Positions 11,431 through 25,379 of a DNA stretch of 64,000 nucleotides are shown here, in pieces. Source of the DNA: Calliopsis andreniformis (lineage: Eukaryota; Arthropoda; Insecta; Hymenoptera; Andrenidae); the NCBI RefSeq assembly GCF_051401765.1, contig NW_027480440.1:2728001-2792000 (forward strand), written 5' to 3'. Under the pieces are notes generated by a model. It ran no database searches, was not told the DNA's origin, and saw only the letters and a list, made by a program, of their open reading frames with translations. Each line of letters starts with the position of its first letter. The first letter of the stretch is position 1. The position numbers and the translations under genes were made by a program.

Positions 11431-12945
11431 GAGTCCTCAATCTTCAGACCTCAGTCCACAACAATCAGTAGTCAATCCTCAATCCTCAATAGAATATCCT
11501 CAATTCGCAGTTTTCAATACTCAAAACTCAATCTGCAATCTTCAAACCTCTATCCAAAAACATCAATTCTCATCACTCAACCCTCAACACTCAGTCCTCA
11601 ATGTTCAATCCTCAAACCTCAATTCTCAATCTTCAATCCTCAATACTGAATCTTCAATCTTCAATCCTCAATCCTCAATCCTCAACCCTCAATCCTCATT
11701 CTTCAATCCTCAGTCCCCAATCCTCAATCTTCTATCCTCAATACTCAATCCTCAATCCTCAATCCTCAATCCTCAGTCTTGAATCCTCAATACTCAATCT
11801 TCAATCCTCAATCCTCAATCCTCAATCATCAATCCTCAATCATCAATCCTCAGTCTTCAATACTCAATCCTCAATCCTCAATCCTCAATCCTCAATATAC
11901 AACCATCAATACTCAATTCTCAATACTCAATAGAATATCCTGAATTCTCAGGATTCTATACTCAAACCTCAATCCTCAACCCTCAGCCCTCATTCTCAAT
12001 CCTCAATCCACAATCCTCAAACCTCAATCATCAACCGTCGGTCCTCGTCCTGAATCCTCAACCCTCAATCCTCATTCCTCCCACCTTCAATCATCAATAC
12101 TCAATCTTCAATCCTCGATCCTCAATCCTCAATGTTCAATCCTCAATCCTCGATATTCAACACTCAACCCTCAACCATCAATCCTCAATACTTATCATCA
12201 ATCCTCAATTCTCAATACTCAAAAGAATATCCTGGATTCTCATGGTTCAATACTCAATCCACAAAATTCAATAATCAAATCTCAGTCCTCAAACATCAAT
12301 TCTCAACACTCAATCCTCAATACTCAGTCCTCTCTCATCAATCCTCTATCCTCAATCCTCAATCCTCAAGCGTCAATCCTCAATCCTCAATCCTCAACCC
12401 TCAATCCTCAGTCCTCGAACCACAATCCGGAATCCTCAATCCTGAATCCTCAATCTTCAGCCGTTGGTCCTCAACAATCAATTGTCAATCCTCAATCCTC
12501 AATAGAATATCCTCTATTCACAGCTTTCAATGCTCAATACTCAATCTGCAATCTTCAAACCTCTATCCACAATCATCAATTCTCACCACTCAACCCTCAA
12601 AACTCAGTCCTCAATGTTCAATACTCAATCCTCAATTCCCAATCTTCAATCCTCAATACTGAATCTTGAATCCTCAATCCTCAATCCTCAATCCTCAATC
12701 CTCAATCCTCATTCTTCAATCCTCAGTCCCCAATCCTCAATCTTCTATCCTCAATACTCAATCCTCAATCCTCAATCCTCAATCCTCAACCTTGAATCCT
12801 CAATACTCAATCTTCAATCCTCAATCCTCAATCCTCAATCATCAATCCTCAATCATCAATCCTCAATCTTCAATACTCAATCCTCAAACCTCAATCCTCA
12901 ATCCTCAATACTCAACCATCAATCCTCAATTCTCAATACTAAATA
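11370..12945 (+). repeat. Duplicated block mu, copy 2
   Basis: Counterpart of 6,400-7,980. A C hairpin starts at 11,932, an A cassette lies near 12,230 and a CAGCTTTCAATGC-type B near 12,520. Overlapping frames at 12132-12662, 12530-12946 and 12666-12956 lie in three different phases and read the same repeated heptapeptide, showing that no frame is preferred. Confidence 0.78.
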
Positions 12946-13476
12946 GAATATCCTGAATCCTCGTGGTTCAATACCCAATCCACAATATTCAATAATCAAA
13001 TCTCAATCCTCGAACATCAATTCTCAACACTCAATCCTCAACACTCAGTCCTCTCTCTTCAATCCTCCATCCTCAACCCTCAATCCTCAACCTTCAATCC
13101 TCAATCCTCAATCCTCAATCCTCAATCCTCAATATTCAACACACTACCCTCAACCATCAATCCTCAATACTCAACCATCAATCCTCAACTCTCAATACTC
13201 AACAGAATATCCTGAATTCTCATGGTTCATTACCCAATCCACAAAATTCAATAATCAAATCTCAATCCTCAAACATCAATTCTCAACACTCAATCCTCAA
13301 TACTCAGTCCGCAATCCTCAATATTCAATCCTCAATCCTCAATCCTCAATCCACTATCCTCAACCTTCAATCCTCAATACTCAATCTTCAATGCTCATTC
13401 CTCAATCCTCAATCCTCAATTCTCAATCCTCAATCGTCAATCTTCAATCCTCAATACACAATCTTCAATCCTCAGT
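12796..13476 (+). repeat. Duplicated block lambda, copy 2
   Basis: Counterpart of 4,465-5,145 at a spacing of 8,331 bases. It begins inside the end of block mu copy 2, so two duplications overlap here, and stops near 13,476 where block nu begins. Confidence 0.8.
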
Positions 13477-13479
13477 CCT

Positions 13480-14290
13480 CAAACCTCAATCCTCAATCCT
13501 CATTCTTCAATCCTCAATACCCAATCCTCAATCTTCAATCCTCAATCCCCTATCCTCAATTCTCAATCCTCAGTCCTCAGTCCTCAGTCCTCAAACATCA
13601 ATCCTCAACCCTCAGAACTCATCCTCAATCCTCAATCCTCGATCCTCAATCCTCAATCCTCAGTCTTCAGTTCTCAATACTCAACCTTTAATCCTCAATA
13701 CTCAGTCCTCTCTCTTCAATCCTCAATCCTCTATCATCAATCCTCAAGCGTCAATCCTCAATCCTCAATCCTCATTCTTCAATCCTCAATACACAATCCT
13801 CAATGTTCAATCCTCAGTCCTCAGTCCTCAAACCTCAATCCTCAGAACTCAGCCCTCATCCTCAATCCTCAATCGACAATCCGCAATCCTCAATCTTCAA
13901 TCCTCAATACTCAACATTCAATCCTCAATCCTCAGTCCTCAAACCTCAATTCTGAATCCTCAACCCTGAGTTCTAATCTTCAGCGCTCAGTCCACAACAA
14001 TCAGTAGTCAATCCTCAGTCCTCAATAGAATATCCTCAATTCACAGATTTCAATACTCAATACTCAATCTGCAATCTTCAAACCTGTATCCACAAACATC
14101 AATTCTCATCACTCAACCCTCAACACTAAGTCCTCAATGTTCAATCCTCAATCCTCAATTCTCAATCTTCAAACCTCAATACTGAATCTTCAATCCCCAA
14201 TCCTCAATCCTCAATCCTCAACCCTCAATCCTCATTCTTCAATCCTCAGTCCCCAATCCTCAATATTCTATCCTCAATACTCAATCCTCA
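13480..14290 (+). repeat. Duplicated block nu, copy 1
   Basis: Matches 24,555-25,365 at a spacing of 11,075 bases. Shared rare markers are CAATCCCCTATCC, CAGAACTCATCC, CTCTATCATCAATCC, CAATCGACAATCCGC, CAACCCTGAGTTC, CAGCGCTCAG and CAACACTAAGTCC. No gene is seen. Confidence 0.82.
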
Positions 14291-16310
14291 ATCCTCAGTC
14301 CTCAGTCCTCAAACATCAATCCTCAATCCTCAGACCTCATCCTCAATCCTCAATTCTCGATCCTCAATCCTCAATCCTCAGTCTTCAATTCTCAATACTC
14401 AACCTTTAATCCTCAACACTCAATCCTCAATCCTCAATCCACATTCTTCAATCCTCAATCCACAATCCTCAAACCTCAATCCTCAACCGTCGGTCCTCGT
14501 CCTCAATCCTCAACCCTCAATCCTCATTCCTCCCATCTTCAATCATCAATACACAATCTTCAATCCTCAATCCTTAATCCTCAATGCTCAATCCTCAACC
14601 GTCAATATTCAACACTCAACCCTCAACGATCAGTCCTCAATACTCATCATCAATCCTCAATTCTCAATACTCAATAGAATATCCTGGATTCTCATGGTTC
14701 AATACTCAATTCACAATATTCAGTAATCAAATCTCAATCCTCAAACATCAATTCTCAACACTCAATCCTCAACACTCAGTCCTCTCTCTTCAATCCTCCA
14801 TCCTCAACCCTCAATCCTCAAGCGTCAATCCTCAATCCTCAATCATCAACCCTCAATCCTCAGTCCTCAAACCTCAATCCCGAATCCTCAATACTGACTC
14901 CTCAATTTTCTGCCCTCAGTCCTCAAAAACCAATTGTCAATCCTCAATCCTCAATAGAATATCCTCAATTCACAGTTTTCAATACTCAATCCCCATTCTT
15001 CAATCTTCAAATCTCAATCCACAAACATCAATTCTCATCACTCAACCATCAACACTCAGTCCTCAATCGTCAATCCTCAATACTCAATCCTCAACCTTCA
15101 ATCCTCAATACTCAAACCTCAGTCCTCAATCCTTAATTCTCAATCCTCAATACTCAATCCTCAATCGTCAATCCCCAAACCCCAATCCTCAATCTTCAAT
15201 CCTCAATCCTCAATCCTCAATCCTCAATCCTCAATATTCAACACACAACCCTCAACCATCAATCCTCAATACTCAACAATCAATCCTCAATTCTCAATAC
15301 TCAATAGAATATCCTGGATTCTCATGGTTCAACACTCAATCCACAAAATTCATTAATCAAATCTCAATCCTCAAACATCAATTCTCAACACACAATCCTC
15401 AATACTCAGTCCTCTCACTTCAATCCTCAATCCTCAACCCTCAATCCTCGGTCCTCAAACCTCAATCCCGAATCCTCAATCCTGAATCGTCAATCTTCTG
15501 CCCTCAGTCCTCAAAAATCAATTGTCAATCCTCAATCCTCAATAGAATATCCTCAATTCACAGTTTTCAATACTCAATCCCCATTCTTCAATCTTCAAAT
15601 CTCAATCCACACACATCAACTCTCATCACTCAACCCTCAACACTCAGTCCTCAATCGTCAATCCTCAATCTTCAATCCTCAATCTTCAATCCTCAATACT
15701 CAATCTTCAATCCTCATTCCTCAATTCTCAATCCTCAATACTCAATCCTCAATCCTCAATCCTCAATCCTCAATCCTCAATCCTCAATCCTCAATCCTCA
15801 ATCTTCAATCCTCAATAATCAATCTCCAATCCTAGATCCTCAATCCCCAATCCTCAATCCTTAATCCTCAATTTTCAATCCTCAATCCCCAGTCCTCAGT
15901 CTTCAATCCTCAATGCTCAATCCTCAATCCTCAATCCTCAATCCTCAATCCTCAATCCTCAATCCTCAATCCTCAATCCTCAAACCTCAATACTCAATCC
16001 TCAATCTTCAATCTTCAATACTCAATATTCAATCCTCAATCCTCAATCCTCAATCCTCAATCTTCAATCCTCAATCCTCAATCCCCAATCCTCAATCCTC
16101 ATTCTTCAATCCTCAATACCCAATCCTCAATTTTCAATCCTCAATCCTCAATCCTCAATTTTCAATACTCAATCCTCAGTCCTCAGTCCTCAAACCTCAA
16201 TCCTCAACCCTCAGTCCTCATCCTCAATCCTCAATCCTCAATCCTCAATCCTCATTCTTCAATCCTCAATACCCAATCCTCAATCTTCAATCCTCAATCC
16301 TCAATCCTCA
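14285..16310 (+). repeat. Duplicated block beta, copy 1
   Basis: Matches 27,052-29,075 (spacing 12,767) and about 29,799-31,815 (spacing 15,514 through most of its length). Its first 1.7 kb also matches 8,479-9,960 (spacing 5,806), so this sequence exists at least four times in the window. The frames at 14584-15864 and 15913-16575 are repeat frames. Confidence 0.84.
15916..15983 (+). repeat. Longest class of pure heptamer run
   Basis: Sixty-eight bases of uninterrupted consensus heptamer, just under ten units. A run of the same length lies at 28,683-28,750 in a related block. By eye these are among the longest pure runs in the window. Confidence 0.8.
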
Positions 16311-19300
16311 GTCCTCAAACAGCAATACTCAACCCACAGTCCTCGTCCTCAATCCACAACCATCAATCCTCAATCCTCAATCTTCAATCATCAATATTCA
16401 ATCTTCAGTCCTCAACCCTCAATCCTCAATACTCAATCCTCAATCCTCAATGTTCAATACGCAATACCCAATCCTCAATCCTCAATACCCAATCCTCAAT
16501 CTTCAATCCTCAATTCTCAATCCTCAATCCTCAATCCTCAATCCTCAATCCGCAGTCCTCAAACCTCAATCCTGAATCCTCAATCCTGAATCCTCAATCT
16601 TCAGCCCTCAGTCCCCAACAATCAGTTGTCAATCCTCAATCCTCAATAGAATATCCTCAATTCACAGGTTTCAATACTCAATACCCAATCCTCAATCTTC
16701 AATCCTCAATCCTCAATCCTCAATTCTCAACCCTCAATCCTCAGTCCTCAGTCCTCAAACCTCAATGCTCAAACCTCAGCCCTCATCCTCAATCCTCAAT
16801 ACTCAATCCTCAATCCTCAATCTTCGATCCTCAATACTCAATCTTCAATCCTCAGTCCTCAGTCCTCAAACCTCAATCCTGAATCCTCAATCCTGAGTCC
16901 TCAATCTTCAGACCTCAGTCCACAACAATCAGTAGTCAATCCTCTATCCTCAATAGAATATCCTCAATTCACAGTTTTCAATACTCAATACTCAATCTGC
17001 AATCTTCAAACCTCTATCCAAAAACATCAATTCTCATCACTCAACCCTCAACACTCAGTCCTCAATGTACAATCCTCAATCCTCAATTCTCAATCTTCAA
17101 TCCTCAATACTGAATCTTCAATCCTCAATCCTCAATCCTCAATCCTCAACCCTCAATCCTCATTCTTCAATCCTCAGTCCCAAATCCTCAATCTTCTATC
17201 CTCAATACTCAATCCTCAACCCTCAATCCTCAATCCTCAGTCTTGAATCCTCAATACTCAATCTTCAATCCTCAATCCTCAATCCTCAATCATCAATCCT
17301 CAATCATCAATCCTCAGTCTTCAATACTCAATCCTCAATCCTCAATCCTCAATACACAACCATCAATCCTCAATTCTCAATACTCAGTAGAATATCCTGA
17401 ATTCTCAGGATTCTATACTCAAACCTCAATCCTCAACCCTCAGCCCTCATTCTCAATCCTCAATCCACAATCCTCAAACCTCAATCATCAACCGTCGGTC
17501 CTCGTCCTGAATCCTCAACCCTCAATCCTCATTCCTCCCACCTTCAATCATCAATACTCAATCTTCAATCCACAATCCTCAATCCTCAATGTTCAATCCT
17601 CAATCCGCGATATTCAACACTCAACCCTCAACCATCAATCCTCAATACTTATCATCAATCCTCAATTCTCAATACTGAAAAGAATATCCTGGATTCTCAT
17701 GGTTCAATACTCAATCCACAAAATTCAATAATCAAATCTCAATCCTCAAACATCAATTCTCAACACTCAATCCTCAATACTCAGTCCTCTCTCATCAACC
17801 CTCCATCCTCAATCCTCAATCCTCAAGCGTCAATCCTCAATCCTCAATCCTCAATCCTCAATCCTCAATCCTCAACCCTCAATCCTCAGTCCTCGAACCT
17901 CAATCCGGAATTCTCAATCCTGAATCCTCAATCTTCAGCCGTCGGTCCTCAACAATCAATTGTCAATCCTCAATCCTCAATAGAATATCCTCTATTCACA
18001 GCTTTCAATGCTCAATACTCAATCTGCAATCTTCAAACCTCTATCCACAATCATCAATTCTCACCACTCAACCCTCAAAACTCAGTCCTCAATGTTCAAT
18101 ACTCAATCCTCAATTCCCAATCTTCAATCCTCAATACTGAATCTTCAATCCTCAATCCTCAATCCTCAATCCTCAATCCTCAATCCTCATTCTTCAATCC
18201 TCAGTCCCCAATCCTCAGTCTTCTATTCTCAATACTCAATCCTCAATCCTCAATCCTCAATCCTCAACCTTGAATCCTCAATACTCAATCTTCAATCCTC
18301 AATCCTCAATCCTCAATCATCAATCCTCAATCATCAATCCTCAATCTTCAATACTCAATCCTCAAACCTCAATCCTCAATCCTCAATACTCAACCATCAA
18401 TCCTCAATTCTCAATACTAAATAGAATATCCTGAATCCTCGTGGTTCAATACCCAATCCACAATATTCAATAATCAAATCTCAATCCTCGAACATCAACT
18501 TCAACACTCAATCCTCAACACTCAGTCCTCTCTCTTCAATCCTCCATCCTCAACCCTCAATCCTCAAGCGTCAATCCTTAATCCTCAATCATCAACACTC
18601 AATCCTCAGTCCTCAAACCTCAATCCCGAATCCTCAATCCTGAATCCTCAATCTTCTGCCCTCAGTCCTCAAAAATCAATTGCCAATCCTCAATCCGCAA
18701 TAGAATATCCTCAATTGACAGTTTTCAATACTCAATCCCCATTCTTCAATCTTCATATCTCAATTCACAAACATCAATTCTCATCACTCTACCATCAACA
18801 CTCAGTCCTCAATCTTGAATCCTCAATCCTCAAACCTCAATCTTCAATCCTCAACCTTCAATCCTCAATCCTCAATCCTCAATCCTCAATCCTCAATATT
18901 CAACACTCAACCTTCAACCATCAATCCTCAATACTCATCATCAATCCTCAATTCTCAATACTCAATAGAATATCCTGAATTCTCATGGTTCAATACTCAA
19001 TCCACAATATTCAATAATCAAATCTCAATCCTCAAACATCAATTCTCAACTCTCAATCCTCAACACTCAGTCCTCAATCTTCAATCCTCAGTCCTCAATC
19101 CTCAATCTTCAATCCTCAATACTCAATCCTCAATCCTCAATCCTCAATTCTCAATCCTCAATACTCAATCCTCAATCGTCAATCCTCAATCCCCAATCCT
19201 CAATCTTCAATCCTCAATCCTCAATCCTCAATATTCAACACACAACCCTCAACCAACAATCCTCAATACTCTACCATTAATCCTCAATTCTCAATACTCA

Positions 19301-21400
19301 ATAGAATATCCTGAATTCTCATGGTTCAATACTTAATCCACAAAATTCAATAATCAAATCTCAATCTTCGAACATCAATTCTCAACACTCAATCCTCAAT
19401 ACTCAGTCCTCTCTCTTCAATCCTCAATCCTCTATCATCAATCCTCAAGCGTCAATCCTCAATCCTCAAACCTCATTCTTCAATCCTCAATACACAATCC
19501 TCAATGTTCAATCCTCAATCCTCAATCCTCAATTCTCAATCCTCAATCCTCAGTCCTCAGTCCTCAAACCTCAATCCTCAGCCCTCAGCCCTCATCCTCA
19601 ATCCTCAATCGACAATCCGCAATCCTCAATCTTCAATCCTCAATACTCAACATTCAATCCTCAATCCTCAGTCCTCAAACCTCAATTCTGAATCCTCAAC
19701 CCTGAGTTCTAATCTTCAGCGCTCAGTCCACAACAATCAGTAGTCAATCCTCAGTCCTCAATAGAATATCCTCAATTCACAGATTTCAATACTCAATACT
19801 CAATCTGCAATCTTCAAACCTGTATCCACAAACATCAATTCTCATCACTCAACCCTCAACACTCAGTCCTCAATGTTCAATCCTCAATCCTCAATTCTCA
19901 ATCTTCAATCCTCAATACTGAATCTTCAATCCTCAATCCTCAATCCTCAATCCTCAGTCTTGAATCCTCAATACTCAATCTTCAATCCTCAATCCTCAAT
20001 CCTCAATCATCAATCCTCAATCATCAATCCTCAATCTTCAATACTCAATCCTCAATCCTCAATCCTCAATCCTCAATACACAACCATCAATCCTCAATTC
20101 TCAATACTCAATAGAATATCCTGAATTCTCAGGATTCTATACTCAAACCTCAATCCTCAACCCTCAGCCCTCATTCTCAATCCTCAATCCACAATCCTCA
20201 AACCTCAATCATCAACCGTCGGTCCTCGTCCTGAATCCTCAACCCTCAATCCTCATTCCTCCCACCTTCAATCATCAATACTCAATCTTCAATCCTCAAT
20301 CCTCAATCCTCAATGTCCAATCCTCAATCCTCGATATTCAACACTCAACCCTCAACCATCAATCCTCAATACTTATCATCAATCCTCAACTCTCAATACT
20401 CAAAAGAATATCCTGGACTCTCATGGTTCAATACTCAATCCACAAAATTCAATAATCAAATCTCAATCCTCAAACATCAATTCTCAACACTCAATCCTCA
20501 ATACTCAGTCCTCTCTCTTCAATCCTCCATCCTCAATCCTCAATCCTCAAGCGTCAATCCTCAATTCTCAATCCTCAACCCTCAATCCTCAGTCCTCGAA
20601 CCTCAATCCGGAATCCTCAATCCTGAATCCTCAATCTTCAGCCGTCGGTCCTCAACAATCAATTGTCAATCCTCAATCTTCAATAGAATATCCTCTATTC
20701 ACAGCTTTCAATGCTCAATACTCAATCTGCAATCTTCAAACCTCTATGCACAATCATCAATTCTCACCACTCAACCCTCAAAACTCAGTCCTCAATGTTC
20801 AATACTCAATCCTCAATTCCCAATCTTCAATCCTCAATACTGAATCTTCAATCCTCAATCCTCAATCCTCAATCCTCAATCCTCAATCCTCAATCCTCAA
20901 TCCTCAATCCTCATTCTTCAATCCTCAGTCCCCAATCCTCAATCTTCTATCCTCAATACTCAATCTTCTATCCTCAATACTCAATCCTCAATCCTCAATC
21001 CTCAATCCTCAACCTTGAATCCTCAATACTCAATCTTCAATCCTCAATCCTCAATCCTCAATCCACAACCCTCGATCCTCAATCATCAATCCTCAGTCTT
21101 CAATTCTCAATACTCAACCTTTAATCCTCAATCCTCAAACCTCAATCCTCAATCCTCAATACTCAACCATCAATCCTCAATTCTCAATACTAAATAGAAT
21201 ATCCTGAATCCTCGTGGTTCAATACCCAATCCACAATATTCAATAATCAAATCTCAATCCTCGAACATCAATTCTCAACTCTCAATCCTCAACACTCAGT
21301 CCTCTCTCTTCAATCCTCCATTCTCAACCCTCAATCCTCAAGCGTCAGTCCTCAATCCTCAATCATCAACCCTCAATCCTCAGTCCTCAAACCTCAATCC
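16250..21400 (+). repeat. Duplicated block gamma, copy 1 (5.2 kb)
   Basis: Matches 32,630-37,790 at a spacing of 16,380 bases, rising to 16,387 after about 17,350 where copy 2 has one extra heptamer. Both spacings are exact multiples of seven. Rare markers AACAGCAATACTC, CAACTTCAACTC-type phrases near 18,497, CTACCATTAATCC and CTATGCACAATC are shared in order. The copies separate near 21,400, where one reads CGAATCCACAATCC and the other CGAATCCTCAATACTGAC. Confidence 0.87.
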
Positions 21401-23030
21401 CGAATCCACAATCCTGAATCCTCAATCTTCTGCTCTCAGTCCTCAAAAATCAATTGCCAATCCTCAATCCGCAATAGAATATCCTCAATTGACAGTTTTC
21501 AATACTCAATCCCCATTCTTCAATCTTCATATCTCAATCCACAAACATCAATTCTCATCACTCTACCATCAACACTCAGTCCTCAATCTTGAATCCTCAA
21601 TCCTCAATCCTCAATCTTCAATCCTCAACCTTCAATCCTCAATCCTCAATCCTCAATACTCAATCTTCAATCCTCAATCCTCAATCCTCAATCCTCAATC
21701 CTCATTCTTCAGTCCTCAATACCCAATCCTCAATCTTCAATCCTCAATCCTCTATCCTCAATTCTCAATCCTCAATCCTCAGTCCTCAGTCCTCAAACAT
21801 CAACCCTCAATCCTCAGTCCTCAAACCTGAATCCCGAATCCACAATCCTGAATCCTCAATCTTCTGCTCTCAGTCCTCAAAAATCGATTGCCAATCCTCA
21901 ACCCTCAATAGAATATCCTCAATTCACAGATTTCAATACTCAATCCCCACTGTTCAATCTTCAAATCTCAATCCACAAACATCAATTCTCATCACTCAAC
22001 CCTCAACACTCAGTCTTCAATTCGCAATCCTCAATCCTCAATCCTCAATCCTCATTCTTCAATCCTCAATACCCAATCCTCAATCTTCAATCCTCAACCC
22101 TCAGTCCTCAGTCCTCAAACAGCAAGACTCAACCCACAGTCCTCGTCCTCAATCCACAACCATCAATCCTCAATCCTCAATCTTCAATCATCAATATTCA
22201 ATCTTCAGTCCTCAACCATCAATCCTCAATACTCAATCCTCAATCCTCAATGTTCAATACGCAATACCCAATCCTCAATCCTCAATACCCAATCCTCAAT
22301 CTTCAATCCTCAATTCTCAATCCTCAATCCTCAATCCTCAATCCTCAATCCTCAGTCCTCAAACCTCAATCCTGAATCCTCAATCCTGAATCCTCAATCT
22401 TCAGCCCTCAGTCCCCAACAATCAGTTGTCAATTCTCAATCCTCAATAGAATATCCTCAATTCACAGGTTTCAATACTCAATACCCAATCCTCAATCTTC
22501 AATCCTCAATCCTCAATCCTCAATTCTCAACCCTCAATCCTCAGTCCTCAGTCCTCAAACCTCAATCCTCAAACCTCAGCCCTCATCCTCAATCCTCAAT
22601 ACTCAATCCTCAATCCTCAATCTTCGATCCTCAATACTCAATCTTCAATCCTCAATCCTCAGTCCTCAAACCTCAATCCTGAATCCTCAATCCTGAGTCC
22701 TCAATCTTCAGACCTCAGTCCACAACAATCAGTAGTCAATCCTCCATCCTCAATAGAATATCCTCAATTCACAGTTTTCAATACTCAATACTCAATCTGC
22801 AATCTTCAATCCTCTATCCAAAATATCAATTCTCATCACTCAACCCTCAACACTCAGTCCTCAATGTACAATCCTCAATCCTCAATTCTCAATCTTCAAT
22901 CCTCAATACTGAATCTTCAATCCTCAATCCTCAATCCCCAATCCTCAACCCTCAATCCTCATTCTTCAATCCTCAGTCCCCAATCCTCAATCTTCTATCC
23001 TCAATACTCAATCCTCAATCCTCAATCCTC
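21400..23030 (+). repeat. Array segment between gamma and delta
   Basis: Contains B cassettes near 21,470, 21,905, 22,445 and 22,750. The interval 22,040-23,030 resembles 16,250-17,240 at a spacing near 5,800, and the marker CAGTCTTCAATTCGC near 22,011 ties it to 6.1 and 32.6 kb. No gene is seen. Confidence 0.76.
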
Positions 23031-24620
23031 AATCCTCAGTCTTGAATCCTCAATACTCAATCTTCAATCCTCAATCCTCAATCCTCAATCATCAATCCTC
23101 AATCATCAATCCTCAGTCTTCAATACTCAATCCTCAATCCTCAATCCTCAATCCTCAATACACAACCATCAATCCTCAATTCTCAATACTCAATAGAATA
23201 TCCTGAATTCTCAGGATTCTATACTCAAACCTCAATCCTCAACCCTCAGCCCTCATTCTCAATCCTCAATCCACAATCCTCAAACCTCAATCATCAACCG
23301 TCGGTCCTCGTCCTGAATCCTCAACCCTCAATCCTCATTCCTCCCACCTTCAATCATCAATACTCAATCTTCAATCCTCAATCCTCAATCCTCAATGTCC
23401 AATCCTCAAATCCTCGATATTCAACACTCAACCCTCAACCATCAATCCTCAATACTTATCATCAATCCTCAACTCTCAATACTCAAAAGAATATCCTGGA
23501 CTCTCATGGTTCAACACTTCATAATTCAAAATTCAATAATCAAATCTCAATCCTCAAACATCAATTCTCAACACTCAATCCTCAATACTCAGTCCTCTCT
23601 CTTCAATCCTCCATCCTCAACCCTCAATCCTCAAGCGTCAATCCTTAATCCTCAGTCATCAACACTCAATCCTCAGTCCTCAAACCTCAATCCCGAATCC
23701 TCAATCCTGAATCCTCAATCTTCTGCCCTCAGTCCTCAAAAATCAATTGCCAATCCTCAATCCGCAATAGAATATCCTCAATTGACAGTTTTCAGTACTC
23801 AATCCCCATTCTTCAATCTTCATATCTCAATTCACAAACATCAATTCTCATCACTCTACCATCAACACTCAGTCCTCAATCTTGAATCCTCAATCCTCAA
23901 ACCTCAATCTTCAATCCTCAACCTTCAATCCTCAATCCTCAATCCTCAATCCTCAATCCTCAATATTCAACACTCAACCCTCAACCATCAATCCTCAATA
24001 CTCATCATCAATCCTCAATTCTCAATACTCAATAGAATATCCTGAATTCTCATGGTTCAATACTCAATCCACAATATTCAATAATCAAATCTCAATCCTC
24101 AAACATCAATTCTCAACTCTCAATCCTCAACACTCAGTCCTCTCTCTTCAATCCTCCTTTCTCAACCCTCAATCCTCAATCCTCAATCCTCAATCCTCAA
24201 TCCTCAATATTCAACACACTACCCTCAACCATCAATTCTCAATACTCAACCATCAATCCTCAATTCTCAATACTCAACAGAATATCCTGAATTCTCACGG
24301 TTCAATACCCAATCCACAAAATTCAATAATCAAATCTCAATCCTCAAACATCATTTCTCAACACTCAATCCTCAATACTCAGTCCGCAATCCTCAATATT
24401 CAATCCTCAATCCTCAATCCTCAATCCACTATCCTCAACCTTCAGTCCTCAATACTCAATCTTCAATGCTCAGTCCTCAATCCTCAATCCTCAATTCTCA
24501 ATCCTCAATCGTCAATCTTCAATCCTCAATACTCAATCTTCAATCCTCAATCCTCAATCCTCAATCCTCAATCCTCATTCTTCAGTCCTCAATACCCAAT
24601 CCTCAATCTTCAATCCTCAA
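23030..24620 (+). repeat. Duplicated block delta, copy 1
   Basis: Matches 46,619-48,210 at a constant spacing of 23,589 bases. A distinctive shared irregularity is AACACTTCATAATTC near 23,513, where the heptamer rhythm is broken, together with CAAATCCTCGATATTC near 23,407 with one extra A. Confidence 0.86.
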
Positions 24621-25365
24621 TCCCCTATCCTCAATTCTCAATCCTCAGTCCTCAGTCCTCAGTCCTCAAACATCAATCCTCAACCCTCAGAACTCATCCT
24701 CAATCCTCAATCCTCGATCCTCAATCCTCAATCCTCAGTCTTCAGTTCTCAATACTCAACCTTTAATCCTCAATACTCAGTCCTCTCTCTTCAATCCTCA
24801 ATCCTCTATCATCAATCCTCAAGCGTCAATCCTCAATCCTCAATCCTCATTCTTCAATCCTCAATACACAATCCTCAATGTTCAATCCTCAGTCCTCAGT
24901 CCTCAAACCTCAATCCTCAGAACTCAGCCCTCATCCTCAATCCTCAATCGACAATCCGCAATCCTCAATCTTCAATCCTCAATACTCAACATTCAATCCT
25001 CAATCCTCAGTCCTCAAACCTCAATTCTGAATCCTCAACCCTGAGTTCTAATCTTCAGCGCTCAGTCCACAACAATCAGTAGTCAATCCTCAGTCCTCAA
25101 TAGAATATCCTCAATTCACAGATTTCAATACTCAATACTCAATCTGCAATCTTCAAACCTGTATCCACAAACATCAATTCTCATCACTCAACCCTCAACA
25201 CTAAGTCCTCAATGTTCAATCCTCAATCCTCAATTCTCAATCTTCAAACCTCAATACTGAATCTTCAATCCCCAATCCTCAATCGTCAATCCTCAACCCT
25301 CAATCCTCATTCTTCAATCCTCAGTCCCCAATCCTCAATATTCTATCCTCAATACTCAATCCTCA
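24555..25365 (+). repeat. Duplicated block nu, copy 2
   Basis: Counterpart of 13,480-14,290 at a spacing of 11,075 bases, with few differences (for example CAATCGTCAATCC near 25,281). It overlaps the last part of block delta by about 65 bases, which may mark the exchange point between two source blocks. Confidence 0.8.
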
Positions 25366-25379
25366 ATCCTCAATCCTCA

